Source of the DNA: Purshia tridentata
Taxonomy: Eukaryota; Streptophyta; Magnoliopsida; Rosales; Rosaceae
Length of the DNA: 50,739 nucleotides
NCBI GenBank assembly: GCA_003254885.1
Contig: QANT01007205.1
Location: 1 to 50,739 of the forward strand
Direction: 5' to 3'
How positions within the stretch are numbered: the first letter of the stretch is position 1; the number at the start of each line of letters is the position of its first letter. The notes beneath the pieces are model-generated. The model worked only from the letters and a program-made list of their open reading frames with translations. It did not search any database and was not told the DNA's origin. A program made the position numbers and the translations under genes. Below, piece after piece: positions 30,781 through 42,475 of this stretch.

Positions 30781-32320
30781 TGTTATATAATTTCTCGCAA
30801 GCGCACGAATCAATTGTAATATAGATATTGAAAAACGAGGTTGTACCCACAGAGATTTGCTTTAGGAATTAACCTTTATCACCTATCTAAACCCTAATTA
30901 AAACTAGATAAAAGAATTAAATTAAAGACAGACTAAATTTGATTGGTCTAAACTGAAATTAAAAGACAAGTAAACAAAAATATAAAGTAAGGATTTAAGG
31001 TTGTAAACAGACTTTGGACCACTAGGGATTGAATTTCACCATAACAATATAATTTCATGAATTAAGCTAATTATATCCAAATTCACCAACTTAGTTTCTG
31101 GGGTTCGTTCCTCCTCCTGTATGATTATCCATGATATGTGGTTTTAATCAAGTATTCAAAAAACATAATTTAACTATGACGTGTAGTCTAAATTATCTAT
31201 TTCAAATCCATTAAGCAGAAGAAGAATAAATAGGAACCAAGTAACACTAACATGATGTGTGTCACAAATTACCCTTCCTTTCACTAGTTCAGTTAAGAAT
31301 CATATGATGTGTATGTAAACTAACCAAGATATACTTATTCTAATGGTGATTCAGCATGAAAACAAGCGTATATATTCAATTAAGCATAAGTGAATGGAAC
31401 CATAAAACTGAATCAATTAACTTGGATAATTAACTTAAAACATCAAATAGAATTGCTAGGCTACATTGAAACCCTAGTTATGGAGTTTAGTTACACATTC
31501 TGAACATGGATACAAGCAAATTAATCTTGAAAGACATATGAAATTAAATAACTGAAACCCTTGGAAAACTAATTCTGATGCTGAACTACTTTTCTAGGCC
31601 TCCTTACTTGCTATTATTGTGTGGCTAAGCTCCAAAAACGAGTTTTCTTTTAATAGCTTGTGTAAGGATCTTTATGTGGCTTTCTTCTCTTCCTTTTATT
31701 GTGTACAAATAGGGTTTTAGAACTGCTGAAACAATTCCTAAAGCTCACACCAAAAACCAGCCCATTAAGGATTCCTTATGCTTAGGAAAAGGTTTCCTCA
31801 ATCAATTCTACCTCCAGCTGTCATAAGGAGATAAAATCAACTTAGGAACTCCATTAAATCAGCTAATTAGGCCTTATTTAACTTCTCTAAATCACAAAAC
31901 ACATCCAAGAAGCATAAATTTCCGAACTGGTAACTTTTCCTTTTTGGTTCTTCAATTTTCGCACAAATTTCCTGATCAGACCAACTAACGCTTAAATCAA
32001 CATATCTTCCTCTAGAAAATTCAGAATCAAGATCCGTAAAATTCTCTAGAAAGCTAACTTCCAGAGCTTTCCAACCATATAAGGCTCAACACCTAATTCC
32101 TTCTGAGATGGTACAGTTTAATCTGAAAAGTTGGCTGTCTGCAAAGACCAATTTCACAAGTTTTCCATGCTTCATAACTCTAAATGCATTCATTAAGCTC
32201 CTAGAATTAAATTGCTGAAAACTAAACAAAAGAAGATTAAAACGCACAAGTTTAACTCAAAAACAAAGCAATAAACTAAGAAAGAGAGGTGTAAAATGAA
32301 TGCAATTTTCAGAGTTATCA
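30781..32320 (-). repeat. 5' LTR of Athila element 1
   Basis: 1540 bp, starting TGATAACTCTGAAAATTGC on the minus strand and ending in ACA. It is homologous along its length to 36209-37746 and to 44652-45219. Confidence 0.93.
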
Positions 32321-32828
32321 AACTTCAAGTCCTTGTATGATAAGTAATAAGGAACTTTGGATCCTTATCTTATTTAATTATATAACAATTGAGAAACTTC
32401 TGGTCCTCATTCAATGATATAAAAATTGAGCAATAATGAGTATTAAATTAGAATGACAAATAGATTAAAATATTATCAGATCGATGACATATATTTACTG
32501 AACCAAAGAATATATCAAGATATCCACATAAGTGTGCAGGAGAAACCATAAAATTAATCTTATTAATTAGCATAAAAACTGGAGAACGTTGAATCAGATT
32601 CATTAGTAAAGCTTCAACTCAACTCAAATAAGTTAGATTCATCTTTGTTTTGCCATTCATCAGTTATATGAATCTAAAAAAACCACGCAAACAAATTACT
32701 TGAAAAGAAATAAATATATACCATATATATATAATATATATGTCAGACCAACAATTATATAAACTTGAATTAAAGATTAATATATAGATCCCAAATGAAC
32801 ATGGAACGTGGACCTATTGCTTTATTTT

Positions 32829-34338
32829 GGAGGGTGTATTCGATTAGGATTTTGAATGGACTTTTGTACAGTTTTTTTAAATCATTAACTTTGATAGAGT
32901 TTATTGATTTTTAAGGATTTTCATAAACTCCATATAAATTTTGACGGAGTTCTATATAGATTTTAATAGAGTTTGTTAGACTTTTCTCATAGGCTTTGAT
33001 AGATTTTTATAGACTTTATAATAATTTTGATAGAGTTTGGTAGAGGTTTTTTATTTTTTATTTTATGATTTTATGATTTTTCCTGTATATTTTGTTATTA
33101 TAGCAATGTAGTTAAGTTCTACCATTACAATCCTATTCTCATTTATTATTATTGCCGGACCAAGAATGACATGCCCATACCCCAAATTTACAAGCTTGTA
33201 TAGAATGTTTCTTGCAACCCATTCCCAAAAATAAACCTTGTAGTTACATTCAACTTTAGGAGAAGACAATGCGCATAGGTTCTAGATTGAGCCAGTGACT
33301 TCAATATATTAGTGTCTCCTACCTTACGAAACCTAACATTACATATTACGATATTCCTATTCAGTAATTTAAATCTATAACAATTTAAAGATTATACTAA
33401 TTATAATTTATCATTATATGTATTATAATATAAAATGTTGGGCTGCAATCTTCTCCAAACAATAGAACAATATATCGTAATACCATACAATATATACCTA
33501 TATATATATATATATAAATATATTCATATATGTAGTTACTCAAGATTATGGCCATTTGAGTCAAGGATTGTGTTAATATTATTACTCATTTCAATGTGAG
33601 CAAAGCATCAATGTTATGTTTGATTGCGTTTTTTTATATTAATTTTATTTGACAACCAAGCCATGTTATTTATTTATTAAACAAATGGTTAGTTTTTATT
33701 TTCATCAAGCATAGCTAACTCTTGTTCTCTCTATTAATAACTTATATATCGAATTGGGAGTATGAAAGTTTGTTAAAAAAAAAAAAATTGGGGATATGGA
33801 AGTCTATAACCCAAAAAAAAAATTGCAGATATAAAAGTGATAATATTACAAAAAGTTAATTTTGATAGATTGGGGGTGGGCTTTGATGTTAAAGAAATAA
33901 CTACATTTTTATTTTTATTCTTTTTATATAGCCTTATAAATATTTGAAATCCGTTGAAATTTGCAAGAGGAAGGCCGGAGAATCATTGACTTTGATATAA
34001 CATAATTTATACTCAAAAGTCCAAGAAAGTCTATCATTTATCGAATTCTTTACAATTTAATGACTTTTTAAATACCACACAATTTTTAGACTAAAAAAAT
34101 CTTAATTGAATACTAGTTGATTTTTATAGAATATTTAAAACTCTTAATTGAATACTACTAGACTTTTATAAACTTTTTAGAAGTCTTGATTAAAAACCAC
34201 TAGACTTTTATAAATTCTTTAAAAGTCTTGATTAAAAACGACTAGACTTTTATAGATTCTTTAAAAGTCTTGACAGAATACCATATGACTTTTTAATTCT
34301 ACCAAAATCCATTAAAATCCAAATTGAATAAACTCCCC
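32829..34338. mobile_element. Non-autonomous TIR transposon
   Basis: The left end reads GGAGGGTGTATTCGATTAGG. The reverse complement of the right end reads AGGGGAGTTTATTCAATTTGG, followed by matching GATTTTRAATGGA. Both flanks contain repeated AGACTTTTATA-type units over about 200 bp inward, in inverted orientation. No transposase is encoded, and the 1.5-kb interior is AT-rich with a (TA)n run near 33499-33516. No clear target duplication was found. Confidence 0.55.
34157..34282 (+). repeat. 42-bp tandem repeat, three units
   Basis: Units start at 34157, 34199 and 34241 with ACTAGACTTTTATA and are nearly identical. They form part of the right subterminal region of the TIR transposon. Confidence 0.88.
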
Positions 34339-34813
34339 TTAGTGTATATATTCTCGTATAAATATCATTGGCAGATTAGGCACTAATCAACATATATACG
34401 TGAATCAAATTGATATCAATATCAATCGATCAAAACCAAAATAGAAAAAGTATGATCAAGAGACAGATAAGTATGCATATACCAAAGCCGAGATCAAATC
34501 TTATTCCAATGTCCAACATGAGATCAAATTCCAAGACAGAAAATTTTCTTCACCACCGGGTAAATCAAAGAAGTAAGTAGAATAGATCTAGAAAAAATCT
34601 CATATGATATAGAAGTACTCATCGATCAACTTGTTTAGAGAAATTGTAAATAATTTGTACGCATACATACAATATATAAATTGAAGCATATAACGATAAA
34701 TATGAAAACTAGCAGATATAAAAAAACAGTTAATACTCAACACGGCGGATTAAGTCTTCAAACATAAATTTTTCATTATTGCTTCACCTTAAATAACTCT
34801 CTGAAGAACATAA

Positions 34814-34990
34814 CGTGCTGATAACATGCTATAAAATAAAAACAAATATAGAGAGAATAAGAGAGAATACAATAGAGAAGTAGGGAAAATTCAGAGTGTA
34901 CTTTTCATTCACATAAAGCCTCTATTAATAGGCTCTTGGATGACCAGGGATAAGCCCTTATGCCTCGTTTGGGGCCTCGTTTGGAGGACG
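34814..34990 (-). other. Possible Copia LTR edge with primer site
   Basis: The minus strand reads TGTTATCAGCACG next to TAGCA, similar to a primer-site/LTR border. The plus-strand side is a GAGAGAATAAGAGAGAATA-type leader-like sequence. No partner LTR was found. Confidence 0.25.
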
Positions 34991-35050
34991 GCACAGTACT
35001 GCACAACTTCAAATTTGAAAATGAACAAAATATACCATGTTTGCATGTAC

Positions 35051-35143
35051 AATATTGAGGATCTCTCTTTGTGGCGCTGTTATCTCTCTTTCGAAATCTT
35101 TCTGGCCTTGAACAATCCGCAGAAGAAACAGTTTTTCTTTCGC
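35051..35143 (-). pseudogene. Exon-like fragment B of an unrecognised gene
   Basis: On the minus strand a strong acceptor (CTCTGTTCAG) precedes an open Ser/Arg/Lys-rich stretch (ERKTVSSADCSRPERFRKRD), with a donor GT after CAATATT. It looks like a real exon of a host gene. Phase with fragment A does not fit, so no spliced model is offered. No family was recognised. Confidence 0.4.
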
Positions 35144-35156
35144 CTGAACAGAGGCA

Positions 35157-36208
35157 CAAATTGAGATTAGCAAAATATGACAAAAATGCAGAGTTATGGA
35201 AAAGTCATCCGAAATTTTGAGTGTTAAACTCACTCCTTGATTCACCTAGACAGATATACAACTGTAATAATTACTCAGCACACCAAAAGCCACGATTAAC
35301 TAAACACAGTACCACTTAACCCACTAAGTTAAGAGAAATCAACACTAGATAGGGACCAAAGACCCAACTGACAGTATACCCCAATACTCAGGAGTGGCCT
35401 ATCATTCATGCCACCACAATTTCCTACCCATCACTTGCAATATCACACACACATAACACAGGTCATTCTTCATTCAACTGAAACATCGACTCTTGAAAAT
35501 GTTGGTTGAATGCCTATATACATATGTGAAATTCTGTTCCATGATATGGACCTTTGACAAACTGTAATGAAACAGACAAAACAATATCCAAACTTCAATA
35601 GTATGAAACTCAACAAGACGTACCTATTTTTAGTGTCAGAGATACCAACTGGTTCACTTTGAAAAGGACTGAGAGAACCTCCGCTGTCAACAAAACTGGG
35701 AGATGATCCTGTAGGGCTTGTTCGCGAAGCATCTACCCCAAAGAGCTGCTGCTGCTCTAAATATGGTGCACGATACCTAGTTTCCCAATCATCAGAAACA
35801 AATTGAGATTAGCAAAATATGACAGAAATGTAGAGTTATGTAAAGTAATCCGAAATTCTCACTGTTATTGATGAAGTGCAGTATTAAAGTGAGATAAAAA
35901 TTCTTGTTATGCTAAAATACGCACCAGTATTGTATTAGAAATAAAACTCACTCCTTCATTCATCTAGACTTGGAAATATATAGAACTCTAATAATTACTC
36001 GACAAACCAAAGCCACCCACTAACTATACGCATTACCATTTAACCCACTAAGTGGACTCAACACGAGATAAGGATCAAAAGACCCAACTGATAGTATAAC
36101 CCAATACTCAGGAGTGCCCTATCAATTCACCTAAAATTGGACTATACAACTCCAATAATTACTCAACACACCAAAAGTCACCATTACCTAAACACATTAC
36201 CACTTAAC
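35157..36208. repeat. Duplicated intron-like segment (three copies, last partial)
   Basis: Copies at 35157-35404, 35799-36124 and 36125-36208 share AAATTGAGATTAGCAAAATA, AATAATTACTC..CACACCAAAAG and CCCAATACTCAGGAGTG. Each of the first two lies directly upstream (minus strand) of one exon-like fragment. The third is cut by the Athila insertion. Confidence 0.82.
35624..35776 (-). pseudogene. Exon-like fragment A of an unrecognised gene
   Basis: On the minus strand an open frame reads RYRAPYLEQQQLFGVDASR, then a Ser/Pro-rich stretch ending near SEPVGISDTKNR. A donor (AATAG|GTACGT) follows and an acceptor-like CTAG precedes. The composition is that of a conserved, partly disordered C-terminal region. 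It probably belongs to the same gene as fragment B; the upstream exons are cut off by the Athila element at 36209. Confidence 0.42.
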
Positions 36209-37746
36209 TGATAACTCTGAAAATTGCATTCATTTTACACCTGTCTTTCTCAAGTTTATTGCTTTATGTTTGAGTTAAACTTGTGCGTTTTAATCTTCTT
36301 TTGTTTAGTTTTCAGTAATTTAATTCTAGGAGCTTAATGAATGCATTTAGAGTTATGAAGCATGGAAACCTTATGAAATTGATCTTGGCAGACAGTTAAC
36401 TTTTCAGATTAAATTGTACCATCTCAGAAGGAATTAGGGTTGAGCCTTATATGGTTGGAAAGCCCTGGAAGTTAGCTTTCTAGAGAATTTTACGGATCTC
36501 GATTGCGAATTTTCTAGAGGAAGATATGTTGATTTAAGGGTCAGTTGGTCAGATCAGGAAATTTGTGCGAAAATTGAAGAACCAAAAGGGGAAATTTATG
36601 CTTCTTGGATGTGTTTTGGGATTTAGGAAAGTTAAATAAGGCCTAATAGCTGATTTAATGGAGTTCCTAAGTTAATTTTATCTCCTTATGACAACTGGAG
36701 GTAGAATTGATTGAGAAAACCTTCTCCTACAAGCATAAGGAATCCTTAATGGGCTGGTTTTTGGTTTGAGCTGTAGGAATTATTTGAGCAGCCCTAAAAC
36801 CCTATTTGTACACTATAAAAGGAAGAGAAGAAGGCCAAAAAAGAGATCCTTACACAAGCTATTGAAAAAAACTTGTTTTTGGAGCTTAACCAGACAATAA
36901 CAGCAAGCAAGGAGGCCTAGAAGAGGAGTTCAACATGAGAATTGGTTTTCCAAGAGTTCCCATATTTCAAGCTTGAATATCAGATGTCTTTCATGATTAA
37001 TTTGCTTGTATCTATGTTCAGAATGTGTAACTAAACTCCATAACTAGGGTTTCAATGTAGGCTAGCAATTCTATTTGATGTTTTAAGTTAATTATCCAAT
37101 TTTAATTGATTCAGTTTTCTGGTTCCATTCACTTATGTTTAATTGAATATATATGCTTGTTTTCATGCTTGATCACCATTAAAATAAGTATATCTTAGTT
37201 AGTTTACATACACATCATATGATTCTCAACTGAACTAGTGAAAGGAAGTGTAATATATGACACACATCATGTTAGTGTTACTTGGTTCCTATTTATTCTT
37301 CTTATGCTTAAGTATTTAGAATAGATAATTTAAACTACACATCATAGTTAAATTATTTTTTCTGAATGCTTGATGAAAACCACATATCATGGATAGTCAT
37401 ACAGGAGAAGGAACAAACCCTAAAACCTGAGTTGGTGAATTTGGATATCAATTAGCTTAATTCATGAAATCAGATTGTTATGATGAAATTGAATCCATAG
37501 TATTCCAAAGTCTGTTTACAACCTTAAAATCTTTACTTCATATTTTTGTTTACTTTCTTGTCTTTTAATTTCAGTTTAGACCAATCAAATTCAGTTAATC
37601 TCTAATTTAATTCTTTTATCTAATTTTAATTAGGGTTTAGATAGGTGATAAAGATTAATTCCTAAAGCAAATCTATGTGGGTACGACCTCGTTCTTGCAT
37701 ATCTCTATTACAATTGATTTATGCGCTTGCGAGAAATTATACAACA
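36209..37746 (+). repeat. 5' LTR of Athila element 2
   Basis: 1538 bp, TGATAACTCTG to ACAACA. It lacks about 14 bp (GTGACCAATTCGGA) present in the 3' LTR and, in similar form, in element 1. Confidence 0.93.
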
Positions 37747-37752
37747 AGTTTT

Positions 37753-37770
37753 TGGCGCCGTTGCGGAGGA
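37753..37770 (+). other. Primer binding site (tRNA-Asp) of Athila element 2
   Basis: TGGCGCCGTTGCGGAGGA, complementary to the 3' end of tRNA-Asp with small differences at the 3' side, six bases after the LTR. Confidence 0.88.
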
Positions 37771-37868
37771 TTTGTTTTAAAGTTTTACTTTACTGCTTAT
37801 ATCTTAAACTCTATTTTCTTTTAATTAGTTTTCTGACTTTCTTTTCATTGTTTCACTCCAAGTAGTTG

Positions 37869-39061
37869 ATGTTAGATAAACCTTTATTTGATCAAATCAA
37901 ACCCTTGTTCAAGCAACGTTCTCGATCACCAGGAGCAGAATTTGGACGACCACCTATTAGGTTTGCTGAACCAAAGGAGGAAGCCATTGAGTCTTTTAAT
38001 TTAGAAAACCCAAAACAGGAGTTAGACTTGTCTAGTTCAAAATTTAAAGAAGAAGAGATGGACTTAGCCCACAACAACAATGCCAACAATGAGTACATGG
38101 GAGACCTCAACATTCCCACCATTCCGACCTCTCTATCAAGCATCTTGCTGCCAGTTGCAACAAGGAATTATGAGATTAAAATTTCCCATTTTAATATGAT
38201 GCTCTCTTTTCATGGGTTGCCTAGTGAAGATCTATTAAGTCATATTAAGGAGAATTTTAATACTAAGTTCTATGCCTTTGACAGGGGGAGTAACTGAAGA
38301 CCAACTGAAAATGAGAGTGTTTCCATACATTGTGAAGGATAAGGCAAAAACTTGGTTGAACTCTCTAAAGACCTGGTTCACCCACAAGTTGGGATGCGAT
38401 ATAAAAGAAGTTCCTGGAAAAATTCTTCTCAACCCAAAAAACAAATGCACTTAGGGACAAGATCATGCTATTCGCACAAGAAGCTGAGGAAACAGTCTCT
38501 GAGGCTTTGGAGCGGTACAATGAACTATTGAATCAATGTCCTCACCATGGATTACCTCTTCTGTTACAAATGAAAATTTTTTATACATCTTCTAGTAAGA
38601 ATGCAATAACAAATTTTACAAGTGGTTCTTTAAAGACTAAGACAACCCAAGAGACTTCTAATCTCTTTGATCAATTGGCCATTGAAACTCAAAATACTGA
38701 TACAAGAGGTAAACATGCTGATATTTATGAAACTGGAAATTTAATTGATTCTAATTCAAATGCACAGATTGCTAAGTTTAAATGCAAGTTATATGCTGTA
38801 CTTGCCATGCACAAACCTTCACAACATGAAGTTTGTTCTATTTGTAAGGCCCTTGGGCACGCCACACTTTCATGTCCACATGGAGCTGATTTTCCACATG
38901 AAGAAAATACTAAAACGTCATCTTTTCTTTCTAGCAAAGCACATCCTTCCTCTGAGGAATCCAATCCATTCCAATTACATCAAAGGGATGACAAGTTTGT
39001 TTCACCTCATCAGCAAGAGAAGAGATTTATCCCACCTGTTCCATTCCCAGGCCGACTCTAA
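37869..39061 (+). pseudogene. Athila element 2 gag
   Basis: The ATG at 37869 begins MLDKPLFDQIKPLF as in element 1. The frame shifts near 38275-38297 and again before 38465. The third part has RYNELLNQCPHHGLP and a complete CCHC knuckle (C-SI-C-KALG-H-ATLS-C). The Gag-like sequence ends at a stop at 39059-39061. Confidence 0.9.
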
Positions 39062-39096
39062 GAAAAGAATTCAGGATAAGCCTTTTAAAGAAATTT

Positions 39097-39743
39097 ATGA
39101 TGTTTTTAAGTAAGATCCATATTAATTTGCCTTTGCTTGATGTGATTGAACAGATTCCAGCTTATGGGAAGTTCATTAAAAGTTTGAAAACTCACAAGCT
39201 CAACTTTGCTCCAAATGAGGGAGTTAAGCTTAACAAGAATGTGAGCGCTGTGTTGCAAAGAGAGCTACACCTAAGCTAAAAGATCCGGGCAGTTTTGACA
39301 TATCTATTACCATTGGAAATCAAGGAATTAGAAAAGCTATGTTGGACTTGGGGGCCAGCATAAATTTGATGCCTTATTCGATGTACCTTAAGCTTGGTTT
39401 ATAGGGGACGAAGAAGACTACAGCACGGCTTGAGCTTGTTGATCATTCAGTGCGATATCCAAAAGGTATTGCAAAAGATATATTGGTTCAAGTCGATAAA
39501 TTAATTCTTCCTGCAAATTTCATTGTGATGGATATGGAAGACGATCCAAGGAGCGACCGTGTGAATCCTATTCTTCTTGGCCGCCCATTCATGGCCACCG
39601 CAGATACCATTATTAGAGTGAAGGTTGGTACCCTTTCTATGACTATTTTGGGTGAAACAGTGGAATTTAAAGTTTTTGATGCTATTTCTCATCCTTCTAG
39701 TTCTCTTAATTCTTGTTTTTCAGTAGATTTTTTGGATTCTTAG
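39097..39743 (+). pseudogene. Athila element 2 protease
   Basis: LNFAPNEGVKLNKNVSAVLQ is followed by a frame break. The active-site region keeps DLGASINLMPYS, and the second part has LVQVDKLILPANFIVMD and ILLGRPFMATADTI, the C-terminal retropepsin signature. It ends at a TAG (39741-39743). Confidence 0.87.
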
Positions 39744-39839
39744 ATTTTTACTAAACTTTTACATGAAAAATGTGATGATGAATTGGTAACTGTTCTCACT
39801 CAAGAAGTAGAGGACCTTGCTGATCCCTAAGTCCAAGAA

Positions 39840-41499
39840 GTGGTGGCTACCCCGGAAGTTTTTAAGCCATACCAATCTGGTTATAGACCTACAATTGAAC
39901 CACTTGAACCATCCTCCACTAAGTTAGAGCCGTCAATTATCACACCACCGAAGCTAGAGCTTAAGCCACTGCCCCACCACCTTAAATATGCCTACCTTAG
40001 TGATAGTGAGACCCTTCCTATCATAATAGTTTCAAAACTCACAGCAAAAGAGGAAAAGAGCTTACTAAAAGTGCTTAAGAAGCAAACAGCAATTGGGTGG
40101 ACTATAGCAGATATCAAAGGGATTAGTCCTAGCATGTGCATGCATCGAATTCTACTGGAAGATGAAGCTACGCCTACACGTGAAGGACAAAGAAGATTGA
40201 ACCCACAGATGAAAGAAGTCGTGAGGGCTAAAGTTCTACAGCTGCTGGATGTGGGAGTTATTTATCCTAATTCTGACAGCAAATGGGTTAGCCCTGTTCA
40301 AGTAATGCCAAAGAAATCCAAAATCACAGTGGTAAAAAGTGATAATAATGAATTAGTTCAAACAAGAATGACTACTAAGTGGCATGTTTGTAAAGATTAT
40401 AGGAAGCTAAATTCAACAACTAGAAAAGACCACTTCCCTTTACCTTTTATTGACCAAAGGCTTGAACGTTTTGCTGATCACTCATACTATTATTTTTTTG
40501 ATGGTTTTTCAGGTTACAATCAGATTCCAATAGCCCTTAAAGACCAAAAAAAGACGACATTTACTTGCCCATTCAGTACCATTGCCTATAGGAGGATTGC
40601 CGTTTGGTCTATGCAATGCCCCCAACCACATTTCAAAGCTGTATGTTGTTGTCTATTTTTTCTGACATGGTAGAAAGGTTTATTGAGGTATTCATAGACG
40701 ATTTTACAATTTTTGGTTCTCCTTTTGATAATTGCCTTCATCATTTGTCTTTAATTCTTGAAAGATATCAAGAAACAAATTTGATTTTAAATTGGGAAAA
40801 GTGCCACTTCACGGTAAGACTAAGGAATTGTGCTAGGTCATGTGATTTCTAGAAAGGGGATTGAAGTCGATAAAGCCAAGATTGACCTGATTTCAAATTT
40901 GCCGCCCCTACCTCGGTCCAAGATGTTGGAAGCTTTTTAGGACATGCTGGTTTTTATAGACATTTTATTAAGGATTTTTCTAAAATATCTCGTCCCCTAT
41001 GCAACCTTTTGGCTAAAGATGTTTTTGGTTTTGATAAAGATTGTTTGGATGCATTTAATACCTTAAAACATGAACTAATTTTTGCTCCTATCATCATGTT
41101 TACCTTTTGAATTAATGTGTGATACTTCTGACTATGCTATTGGTGCAATTTTAGGTCAAAGAGTTGATAAGCTCCCTCATGTTATCTATTATGCCGGCAG
41201 GACTTTAAATGACGCTCAGCTCAATTATTCAACAACTGAAAAGGAGTTGCTTGCTGTAGTTTTTGCTTTAGAAAAATTTCGTTCCTATTTTGTTGGCTCT
41301 AAAGTGATTGTTTTTTCATGCAGCTCTTAAGTATTTGTTGACAAAAAAAGATGCTAAACCACGTTTGATTATGTGGATACTTTTGTTGCAAGAGTTTGAT
41401 TTGGAGATAAGGATAAAAAAGGGAGTGAGAATGTTGTTGCTGATCACCTTTCAAGAATCATTGATGCAGACCACAAAGAGGAAGACACCTTATCCCTAA
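39840..41499 (+). pseudogene. Athila element 2 reverse transcriptase and RNase H
   Basis: RT motifs: GWTIADIKG, GVIYPNSDSKWVSPVQV, KDYRKLNSTTRKDHFPLPFI, FDGFSGYNQIPIA and, in another frame from 40604, the catalytic FIDDFTIFG. RNase H: CDTSDYAIGAILGQ and LNYSTTEKELLAVVFALEKF. At least four frameshifts are visible (near 40600, 40850, 40910 and 41310). Element 1 is better preserved in this part. Confidence 0.92.
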
Positions 41500-42475
41500 C
41501 TAAGACCTTCCTTGATGAGCAACTCTTTGCTGCCCATATTCAAGAGCTATGGTACGCTAACTTTCTTAATTATCTTGCTGTGGTATTATTCGAAATGATT
41601 TAACTTTTTAGGCCAAAAAGAAGTTCTTAGCCATGTTTAAACACTACTTCTGGGAAGATCCTTACTTGTTCAAGCACTGTCCCGATCAGATTATTAGACG
41701 TTGTGTTCCCGATGAAGAGTAGCAAAACATACTCAAGCATAGCCATGAACTAGCATGTGGAGGACATTTTGGTGCAAAAAAAATAGCTCTTAAGGTTTTG
41801 CATTCTAGTTTCTTTTGGCCTACTTTTTTTAAAGATGCTTTTAACTTTTGTTCTAAGTGTGACATGTGCCAAAGAATGGGGAATATTAGCCGCAGGAACA
41901 TGATGCCATTGAACAACATTCTAGTTGTGGAATTGTTTGACGTTTGGGGTATAGATTTTATGGGTCCTTTTCCTTCTTCTTATGGTTATACTTATATACT
42001 TGTTGCTGTAAATTATATGTCTAAATAGGTGGAGGCGTTGGCTACTAGAACTAATGATCATAGGGTTGTACTTGATTTCCTCCAAGACATAATCTTCACT
42101 AGGTTTGAAACACCTAGAGCTATCATAAGTGATGGTGGCAATCATTTTTGTAACAAGCCCTTCGCACCGTTGATGAAGTATAACATAACACATAGAGCAG
42201 CTACACCATATCATCCTCAAACTTCTGGACAAGTTGAAATAAGTAATAGAGAGATCAAACACATATTGGAGAGGACTATGAACACCACAATAAAAGATTG
42301 GACTGTGAAACTCGATGATGCACTTTGGGCATATAGGACAGCTTATAAGACACCCATTGGAATGAGTCCATATAGACTTGTGTTCAGCAAAGCTTGTCAC
42401 TTACCCATAGAGCTTGAACACTCTGCATATTGGGCAATTAAGCAGCTGAATTTTAACATGAAAGAGGCTGGCTAA
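41500..42475 (+). pseudogene. Athila element 2 integrase
   Basis: The zinc finger H-x4-ish-H/C-x2-C is seen as HELACGGHFGAKK and CSKCDMCQRMG. The core has the first Asp in WGIDFMGPFP, the second in IISDGGNHF and Glu in [14 protein letters not shown], so all three catalytic residues remain. In-frame TAGs occur at 41720-41722 and at 42026-42028; the latter replaces the conserved Trp after YMSK. Coding resemblance fades after NFNMKEAG at 42475. Confidence 0.92.

Larger units (their letters stand above)
26380..32320 (-). mobile_element. Athila-type Ty3/Gypsy element 1 (truncated by CACTA)
   Basis: A 5' LTR (30781-32320) is followed on the minus strand by a primer site for tRNA-Asp, then gag, protease, RT and RNase H. 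The tRNA-Asp primer and long gag are characteristic of Athila. The coding part ends at 26380, inside the integrase zinc finger, where the CACTA terminus begins. Element 2 at 36209-45219 is a relative and shows what should follow. The integrase core, env-like region and 3' LTR are missing from this side. Confidence 0.93.

Noticed and set aside
35051..35776. A spliced two-exon host gene model
   Set aside because: Fragment A ends with two extra bases while fragment B needs one, so the phases do not match. They are left as separate fragments.
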